A DNA stretch of 7,157 bases, from the NCBI GenBank assembly GCA_964614375.1, contig CAZTLI010000284.1, forward strand, positions 1-7,157. The letters are read 5' to 3'. Under the pieces are notes generated by a model, which saw nothing but the letters and a program-made list of their open reading frames with translations, did not search any database and was not told the origin of the DNA. The stretch comes from CAZTLI01 sp964614375 (GTDB lineage: Bacteria > Chloroflexota > Anaerolineae > Aggregatilineales > Phototrophicaceae). A program made the position numbers and the translations under genes. Shown here piece after piece: positions 1 to 4,203 of this stretch (position 1 is the first letter of the stretch; the number at the start of each line of letters is the position of its first letter).

Positions 1-105
1 ATCATTATCGACCCGAATCCCAGTCGTGAGTATGACTTTGAAGTCATTCTTGGCGCGAATTATGATTCATGCAGTGACTATAATGTGCTGCCTGCTGACG
101 AATAG
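1..105 (+). CDS. C-terminal end of a plus-strand protein, possibly LCP/LytR family (partial)
   Basis: Frame 1 is open from the first base to a TAG at 103-105 and gives 34 residues. They include EYDFEVILGANYDSC, an amphipathic strand followed by a G-A-x-Y/F motif. This resembles the end of the LytR C-terminal domain found after LCP (LytR-CpsA-Psr) cell-wall ligase domains, where a strand ends in a similar V-L-G-A-D-F/Y pattern. The resemblance is a short match from memory and is weak evidence for function. That it is a real gene end is better supported: a strong hairpin terminator follows 27 bp after the stop, and the next gene converges on it. The start and most of the protein lie outside the window. 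Confidence 0.5.
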   Translation: MIIDPNPSREYDFEVILGANYDSCSDYNVLPADE

Positions 106-132
106 CGCCATTTTCCATCAACGCTGGTTCAA

Positions 133-162
133 AAACACCCGTCCTGGTGCAGGCGGGTGTTT
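133..162. terminator. Bidirectional intrinsic terminator between convergent genes
   Basis: A 9-bp perfect stem (133-141 with 154-162, AAACACCCG/CGGGTGTTT) is extended by a second helix, CCTG (143-146) with CAGG (150-153), around a 3-nt loop, leaving T142 bulged. T-rich sequence follows on the plus strand, and the A-rich 5' side gives a T-run on the minus strand. It lies between the stop at 105 and the end of the minus-strand gene at 182, so it can serve both. Confidence 0.85.
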
Positions 163-181
163 GCGTTTAAGGTCAAGCTCG

Positions 182-1534
182 TTAGCGTGTTTCTTCAGGG
201 AATGGATTAGGTTGGAGTCGCAGGAAGCGCGGTGTCGGAAAGTCACTATTTTCGACGATGCCTTGCTCTTTGAGTTCCCGAATCATCGCTTTGGCGTCAT
301 CGAATGACAATCCGAGCACGTCATGCAATGGCCCGATGCTAATCCAACCGAGATAAGCTGCCAGGGCTGCCGCTTGCCCGATAAGGTTGGGTTGGTCAAT
401 ATCAACCACTTTGGCGGTCGCAGATACGCCGTTGGTTTGTGCGACGGGTTCAGGCACTGGCGTTGGCGTTGGCGATTCCTGGGTTTCGACAGGTTCAGGT
501 ATTTTGGCAGGGGCAGGTTTTTGGATCTCCAACCGCTGCTTGATGGTGCTCGATAGCATTTCTGCCGCACGTTTGAGAACGTCGGCCTGTGGTTTTTCGG
601 GTATGGGGGGCGCGGGTGGTTTTTCGGGTGATTTTGGCCCTTTCAGAATACTGGTCACGCCTGTCTGCCCGCTGACCTGACTGAGTTGTTCGCCTTGATA
701 ACGCTGTTTCGCGGCCTGTCGCCAATAGGTTACTGCGCGGTAGATTTCTTCGTTAGAAACGGAGCAGACCTCCACAGGGGTGATTGGATTTTCCTCTTCC
801 AGACCATCCTTGAGGAAGGCGTCGATAAAGGTCATCAACGAGCCATGAAAATTATCGAGATTTTCGGTAATTTGCGTATTTGCCGCCGTCCGCATAAAGA
901 TTTGCATCATCACTTGCCTGACCAACGCATTAGGCAAATCTTCAAACTGATTGGCAGTCAAAATAAAATAGATGCCCGTTTCTTTACTGTGTTCAAGCAG
1001 CTTGAGCAGTGTCGGTAACCAGGTTTCCGCAACTTGTTTCCAATCCATATCCGACAGTGAATCAATGACGAATATGATATAGGGTAATGGCGGACTGTCT
1101 GTATCTTTGATACTTTCGTTATAAGACGCAAGATCGGTTACTCTTTGTTCGTTGAACCAGTTTCTGCGTCGCTGGACTTCTTTGACTAATCCATCCAATA
1201 AACGCTTNNNNNNNNNNNNNNNNNNNNNNNNNNNNNNNNNNNNNNNNNNNNNNNNNNNNNNNNNNNNNNNNNNNNNNNNNNNNNNNNNNNNNNNNNNNNN
1301 NNNNNNNTGACCCGTTGCCCCTAAGCGCGTTACAAACAGGGTATACGCCGGCGTTGGTCGCACGTTAATGATGCGCGTGGGCGTCCCATGTTGGTTGAGT
1401 TCGCTCTGTAGTTGCAACATCTGCTGGCGGATTGTCCCATTACCGCCGGGAGGCGCTGCCCCCTGATCCAGTATGTCGGCGATAGAGGGAGTCAACCAGC
1501 TTGAGTCGTCCATGCGGCTAAATAACTGCGGCAT
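182..1534 (-). CDS. FtsK/SpoIIIE-like P-loop DNA translocase-family protein, interrupted by an assembly gap
   Basis: The part before the gap (residues 1-75) ends in PTPAYTLFVTR, like the alpha/beta domain strand of FtsK before its ATPase. After the gap, a helix with KEVQRRRNWF and ASYN parallels the FtsK stretch EMERRYELF...YN. Then come a Walker B-like strand, YIIFVIDSLSDM (D158, S159), and GIYFILTANQ, matching the FtsK GIHLxLATQ sensor segment. A Pro/Glu-rich linker follows (about 300-365), then a winged-helix-like C-terminus (about 380-430) comparable to FtsK gamma. The usual Walker B glutamate is replaced by serine. Walker A is not visible and would fall in the gap. The start at 1534 is preferred over the ATG at 1546, because the GGAGG at 1540-1544 lies 5 nt before 1534 and overlaps the earlier ATG. 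The protein is soluble, with no FtsK-type membrane segments visible, so a divergent role is possible. The DNA-translocase function itself is inference. Confidence 0.75.
   Translation of the reverse strand: MPQLFSRMDDSSWLTPSIADILDQGAAPPGGNGTIRQQMLQLQSELNQHGTPTRIINVRPTPAYTLFVTRLGATGXXXXXXXXXXXXXXXXXXXXXXXXXXXXXXXXXXKRLLDGLVKEVQRRRNWFNEQRVTDLASYNESIKDTDSPPLPYIIFVIDSLSDMDWKQVAETWLPTLLKLLEHSKETGIYFILTANQFEDLPNALVRQVMMQIFMRTAANTQITENLDNFHGSLMTFIDAFLKDGLEEENPITPVEVCSVSNEEIYRAVTYWRQAAKQRYQGEQLSQVSGQTGVTSILKGPKSPEKPPAPPIPEKPQADVLKRAAEMLSSTIKQRLEIQKPAPAKIPEPVETQESPTPTPVPEPVAQTNGVSATAKVVDIDQPNLIGQAAALAAYLGWISIGPLHDVLGLSFDDAKAMIRELKEQGIVENSDFPTPRFLRLQPNPFPEETR
1208..1307. other. Assembly gap (100 N) inside the FtsK-like gene
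   Basis: Exactly 100 undetermined bases, the conventional placeholder for a scaffold gap of unknown size. Both flanks read in one frame if the gap is taken literally, which has a one-in-three chance of happening by accident. In FtsK/SpoIIIE the two flanking segments are separated by roughly 170-200 residues that include Walker A, so the true missing sequence is probably several hundred bases. Coordinates to the right are therefore relative. Confidence 0.95.
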
Positions 1535-1546
1535 GGTGACCTCCAT

Positions 1547-1679
1547 TGACGCGGATACGTTATAATATCCAATTGTAAGTTAACTGTACTGCACTTCGCT
1601 CTATTTAACCGTTTGAAAATTGTATCTCCGCTTAGAAAAAATAAACCTAAAGCGAAGATAGTGATAATAAGGTGTTGAG
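1547..1679. promoter_or_regulatory. Divergent promoter region between the FtsK-like gene and the lipoprotein gene
   Basis: This 133-bp AT-rich spacer separates two outward-reading genes. For the minus gene, overlapping -10-like hexamers (TATTAT at 1562-1567 and TATAAC at 1559-1564, minus strand) lie about 25-30 bp before the start, without a good -35. For the plus gene, TTGAAA at 1613-1618 is a possible -35 but has no good -10 at normal spacing. An AAGGTG stretch ending 5 nt before the ATG at 1680 can act as ribosome binding site. The spacer also contains TTTAACCG at 1604-1611, an 8-mer seen twice more at the right end of the window. Confidence 0.4.
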
Positions 1680-2192
1680 ATGCGACACTTGGTATGGAAA
1701 TGGTTTATTCTTGCATTGATTTTGGGTGGATGTGCATTGCGCGATTTGACGCCTGTTCCCCGCCCTGCGTCTACGATTGCGCCGTTTGAACTGACACCCA
1801 TTGGTACGATTCAAGTTGTTGGTTCATGTGACGATACGCCGACGCTAGAACGCTGGTTACAAATCTCTTTTCGTCAACGAGAGGCGTTTATCGCCGCTCG
1901 CGATGCGATGCTCGACCGCACAGATGGCGAGGCACTGCTTACGATGGCGGACATTCGCTTTGGCCTCAGCCGCGTCGATGTGCCAGATTGTGCTGAACAA
2001 GCCCATAGTTTCTTGTTGTCTGCCATGACCGAAACGATTGGGGTTATGGAACAATTTGCAGGGGGACAGATTTCGGATGTGAATACGGCGTTGATTGACG
2101 CAGACGGATTATTCGCGCAATTTGATGATGTATATCAGATTCTTTCAGACCGCTTAGACCGACAATTACGCGGTGATGTATCTGAGCCATAA
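1680..2192 (+). CDS. Small secreted lipoprotein of unknown function
   Basis: A 170-residue protein. It begins MRHLVWKWF, followed by a hydrophobic run (ILALILGG) and Cys18, giving the lipobox L-G-G-C. It should therefore be exported, cleaved before Cys18, lipidated and anchored on the outer face of the membrane. A Pro/Thr-rich stretch after the cysteine (about 22-40) looks like a tether. The mature domain (about 45-165) appears mostly helical, with two further cysteines (in GSCDD and VPDCAEQ) that could form a disulfide. I recognise no family. AAGG upstream gives a plausible ribosome binding site. It is transcribed away from the FtsK-like gene, and a hairpin terminator follows the TAA directly. 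Gene reality is well supported; function is unknown. Confidence 0.8.
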   Translation: MRHLVWKWFILALILGGCALRDLTPVPRPASTIAPFELTPIGTIQVVGSCDDTPTLERWLQISFRQREAFIAARDAMLDRTDGEALLTMADIRFGLSRVDVPDCAEQAHSFLLSAMTETIGVMEQFAGGQISDVNTALIDADGLFAQFDDVYQILSDRLDRQLRGDVSEP

Positions 2193-2197
2193 ACAAA

Positions 2198-2223
2198 AAG
2201 ACTCTCTAATTGAGAGTTTTCTG
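2198..2223. terminator. Bidirectional terminator shared by the lipoprotein gene and tRNA-Pro
   Basis: ACTCTC (2201-2206) pairs with GAGAGT (2212-2217) around a 5-nt TAATT loop, and the stem extends by A-T and G-U pairs to 2198-2220. Read on the minus strand, the stem is followed by CTTTTTGTTT, an excellent T-tract for ending the tRNA transcript. On the plus strand it is followed by TTTTCTGTTT, suited to the lipoprotein transcript. Confidence 0.8.
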
Positions 2224-2227
2224 TTTG

Positions 2228-2301
2228 TCGGGGCGCCCGGATTCGAACCGGGGGCCTCTTGCACCCCATGCAAGCGCGCTACCGGACTGCGCCACGCCCC
2301 G
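2228..2301 (-). tRNA. tRNA-Pro, anticodon GGG
   Basis: The minus strand folds as a complete 74-nt cloverleaf. The acceptor stem CGGGGCG/CGCCCCG (2295-2301 with 2229-2235) has the C1-G72 pair typical of bacterial tRNA-Pro, with discriminator A at 2228. The D stem is GCGC/GCGC, the anticodon stem CTTGC/GCAAG, and the T stem CCCGG/CCGGG with loop TTCGAAT. The anticodon loop ATGGGGT (2263-2269) places GGG at 2265-2267, reading CCC and CCU proline codons. The 3' CCA is not encoded and must be added by the nucleotidyltransferase. Confidence 0.97.
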
Positions 2302-2311
2302 AAGTGTGGCG

Positions 2312-2320
2312 ATTATACCA
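2312..2320 (-). promoter_or_regulatory. Extended -10 promoter of tRNA-Pro
   Basis: On the minus strand a perfect TATAAT (2312-2317) is preceded by TGG (2318-2320), an extended -10 element. The predicted start of transcription is near 2305, about 4 nt before the mature tRNA 5' end. No good -35 is present at 17-18 bp, which an extended -10 tolerates. Confidence 0.65.
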
Positions 2321-2455
2321 TACTTTCGACCTTCGGAAAGGGTATATCCTTTTCTGGTTCATGTAGAGTTCGGCGCAGGTTTTGTTTGTGTTTAATATCG
2401 AAATGCGGCGCTGATTGATATTGTAAGGATATTGTTAGATCGTTTGAAAACGGGG

Positions 2456-2485
2456 TTGCGCTGTAATTTAGACAACGCCTATACT
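2456..2485 (+). promoter_or_regulatory. Candidate sigma-70-type promoter of selD
   Basis: TTGCGC (2456-2461) and TATACT (2480-2485) are separated by 18 bp. The -10 matches five of six consensus positions; the -35 matches only three. Transcription would begin near 2492, leaving about 50 nt of leader before the GTG at 2542. This start would make the upstream in-frame ATGs at 2497 and 2503 nearly leaderless. Confidence 0.4.
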
Positions 2486-2541
2486 TTGAACTAGTCATGT
2501 TAATGACGGCATCTGTCAGCATATTCATTGGAATCTGTTTA

Positions 2542-3627
2542 GTGGATCACAAACTACAACCACAGGAAATCAAACTTACCGCGATGGCAGCCTGCGCGGG
2601 TTGAGCGTCTAAGCTCGGTCCGAGTGATTTGGCGCAAGTTTTGCGCCCGTTGCGGGGGTTGTTCCCAATTGAAGACTTCCCGGCGCTGCTGGTGGGATTG
2701 GATGCACCTGATGATTCGGCGGTCTATCGCCTCAATGAATCTCAGGCGATAATTTCTACAACCGACTTCTTCCCACCTGTCGTTGATGATCCGTATGCGT
2801 TCGGGGCGATAGCAGCAGCCAACGCGCTGAGTGATGTGTATGCGATGGGTGGTGATGTGCTGTTGGCGCTTAATCTTGTCGCATTCCCGGATGGATTGGA
2901 TCACCGTATTCTTACGGCAATTTTGCGTGGTGGCGCCGAAAAGGTGCGTGAGGCCGGGGCTGTTATTGCAGGCGGTCATACGGTTACGGATAAAGAACCG
3001 AAATATGGTTTAGCTGTTACCGGGGTCGTCCATCCTGACCGAATCATCACCAAAGGCGGCGCGCAACCGGGTGATCGGTTACTATTAACAAAGGCGCTTG
3101 GCACGGGTGTAGTGACAACGGCACTTAAGAACGATAAGGCCGAAGCGCATCATGTGGATGCGGCAATCGCGAGTATGAGCCATTTGAACCGTCAAACGTC
3201 TCTTTTGGCGCGGGAAATGGGTGTTCATGCCATGACAGATATTACAGGATATGGTTTACTAGGACATGGGCATGAGATGGCGCACCTCAGTCAGGCGAAT
3301 TTTCACATAAGCTATGAGGCGTTGAATTGGCTGCCGGGTGCTGTTGACTATGCAAATGCTGACATCTTTCCGGGTGGGATGCGGCGTAATGCGGCGTATT
3401 TTAGTCAATGGGTTACATTCGCGGATGGTTTGTCAGATGCACAACGCCATCTCTTATATGACCCGGAAACGTCGGGCGGGCTTCTCATGGCAGTTGCGCC
3501 AGATGTTGCCGACGATCTTGTGTGTGCGCTACAGGAAAAGGATGAACAGGTGGCACTCATCGGTCAGGTTGTATCCGGTGAGGGACACATCGAAGTCATG
3601 CTAGAGCATCGACATCAGACTGATTGA
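2542..3627 (+). CDS. selD: Selenide, water dikinase (selenophosphate synthetase), selenocysteine-containing
   Basis: SelD makes selenophosphate from selenide and ATP, the selenium donor for selenocysteine and selenouridine. The frame upstream of TTG 2629 continues through TGA at 2602-2604 and reads KLTAMAACAGUASKLGPSDL, matching the SelD N-terminus with Sec21 at the catalytic Cys17 position of E. coli and Lys24 at its essential Lys20. Conserved motifs follow: DDSAV (D57/D58), STTDFF (D75), ALSDVYAMGGD (D98), GGHTVTD (about 144-150), TDITGYGLLGH (D233) and DPETSGG (307-313), covering the ATP/Mg aspartates and glycine-rich segments. With GTG 2542 the protein is 361 residues, against 347 in E. 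coli. The frame is open back to TAA 2464-2466. GTG 2542 is the best start by homology length, but only a weak GGA (2530-2532) lies upstream, so the exact start is uncertain. The following gene is probably cotranscribed. Confidence 0.93.
2602..2604 (+). other. Selenocysteine codon (in-frame TGA) of selD
   Basis: The TGA falls exactly at the catalytic position of SelD, in the context C-A-G-[U]-A-S-K, with conserved SelD sequence on both sides in one frame. Reading it as stop would leave a 20-residue peptide and remove the nucleophile and catalytic lysine from the enzyme. Confidence 0.93.
2605..2635 (+). promoter_or_regulatory. Bacterial SECIS-like hairpin in the selD coding sequence
   Basis: Starting on the base after the TGA, GCG (2605-2607) pairs with CGC (2633-2635). 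U2608 is bulged, and C2609-A2612 pair with U2629-G2632, including one G-U. An internal bulge follows, then an apical stem CUC(G) (2614-2617) with (C)GAG (2621-2624). The apical region reads GGUC (2617-2620), the same loop motif as the E. coli fdhF SECIS recognised by SelB. Twelve nucleotides separate the UGA from GGUC, against 18 in fdhF by my count, so this is a compact version. The folding was done by eye. Confidence 0.75.
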
Positions 3628-3648
3628 TGAGTTGTGGTGGAGTGGGGA

Positions 3649-4077
3649 ATGGCAGATGAAGCGAAATTTCAATATGGTTTGTCAACAGGCTGGTTTGCTT
3701 CGAGTAAGCCCAATAGTGATTCTGTGATTGTTGGCGGGGTAGCCGACACCGACACACGTTGGATTCGCGTATTATCCCACCGTGCCGCGCAGTTGCTCTG
3801 GTTTAACCTTGTTCACTTTCTGTATCCTAAACGCGCTGAACAGGCTCGCGCGTATGTTGCGACTGCGCCTATTCGTGATGAGACCTTGCCAACCGTGACG
3901 ACACACATTGTCCTCAATGAACTCGATAATAAATATTATGAGCTTGAGGGATGGGTCGGGCGCGTAAAAGTGTGGCAGGCGAACATGAGTGATAAAGAGG
4001 CGCGCCGTTTTTTGAAAGCACTAAACGCGGTGCTTTATCCTGAGCGTGTGCCGAAGCGTACTCCACCCCAGAATTAG
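3649..4077 (+). CDS. Conserved-looking hypothetical protein, cotranscribed with selD
   Basis: A 142-residue protein I do not recognise. It has no signal peptide and no membrane segment, so it is probably cytoplasmic. Visible parts are a Gly/Ser-rich N-terminus (FQYGLSTGWFASSKPNSD), a short strand VIVGG, an aromatic helix-like stretch around 45-60 (AAQLLWFNLVHFLYP), a Tyr/Trp-rich strand region near 95-112 (NKYYELEGWVGRVKVWQ) and a helix near 115-130 (DKEARRFLKALNAVLYP). A possible earlier GTG at 3634 is less likely, because GGAG (3639-3642) lies 6 nt before ATG 3649. The gap to the selD stop is only 21 bp, with no promoter or terminator in it, while a strong terminator follows the gene, so it forms a two-gene unit with selD. 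A selenium-related job is possible but rests on position alone. Confidence 0.75.
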   Translation: MADEAKFQYGLSTGWFASSKPNSDSVIVGGVADTDTRWIRVLSHRAAQLLWFNLVHFLYPKRAEQARAYVATAPIRDETLPTVTTHIVLNELDNKYYELEGWVGRVKVWQANMSDKEARRFLKALNAVLYPERVPKRTPPQN

Positions 4078-4101
4078 GGTGTTTCGCAATATGAAACCAG
4101 C

Positions 4102-4131
4102 AGCAGGACGCTTTTGTGCGTCCTGTTTTGC
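4102..4131 (+). terminator. Intrinsic terminator of the selD operon
   Basis: A perfect 8-bp GC-rich stem, CAGGACGC (4104-4111) with GCGTCCTG (4118-4125), encloses a TTTTGT loop and is followed by TTTTGCTT. It lies 25 bp after the stop of the preceding gene. Confidence 0.9.
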
Positions 4132-4132
4132 T

Positions 4133-4138
4133 TATAAT
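4133..4138 (+). promoter_or_regulatory. Candidate -10 element of the wall hydrolase gene
   Basis: A perfect TATAAT lies immediately after the terminator T-tract and would start transcription near 4145, about 59 nt before the ATG at 4204. The -35 region would fall inside the terminator stem and does not match consensus, so this is tentative. Confidence 0.35.
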
Positions 4139-4203
4139 GTTGATTTGTACTACTATCTAATTGTTTGATTTGGGTTTGTCCAGCCAATAGCAGGAGGCGG
4201 TAT

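Larger units (their letters stand above)
2302..2541. other. Intergenic region between tRNA-Pro and selD
   Basis: About 240 bp separate the tRNA 5' end from the proposed selD start. Apart from the tRNA promoter on the left and the selD promoter candidate on the right, I see no gene and no strong hairpin. The short open frames here have no ribosome binding sites or recognisable products. Confidence 0.5.

Noticed and set aside
323..1018. Plus-strand frames opposite the FtsK-like gene
   Set aside because: Shadow frames with repetitive Gly/Trp/Arg composition arising from the antisense of the Pro/Glu linker; no start signals.
1535..1546. ATG at 1546 as start of the FtsK-like gene
   Set aside because: Its first codons contain the GGAGG that is ideally placed for the ATG at 1534.
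2173..2418. Plus-strand open frames over the tRNA giving peptides with APGFEPGASCTP and GRPDSNRGPLAP
   Set aside because: These are the well-known false translations of a tRNA gene read antisense (the TTCGAATCC arm); they have no ribosome binding site.
2497..2544. selD starting at ATG 2497 or 2503, giving a hydrophobic N-terminal extension (MLMTASVSIFIGICLV)
   Set aside because: No ribosome binding site, almost no leader from the predicted promoter, and SelD is cytoplasmic with no such extension in the family.
2629..3627. selD starting at TTG 2629
   Set aside because: This start only exists because TGA 2602 is read as stop. It deletes the catalytic Sec/Lys segment, and conserved SelD sequence continues upstream in frame.
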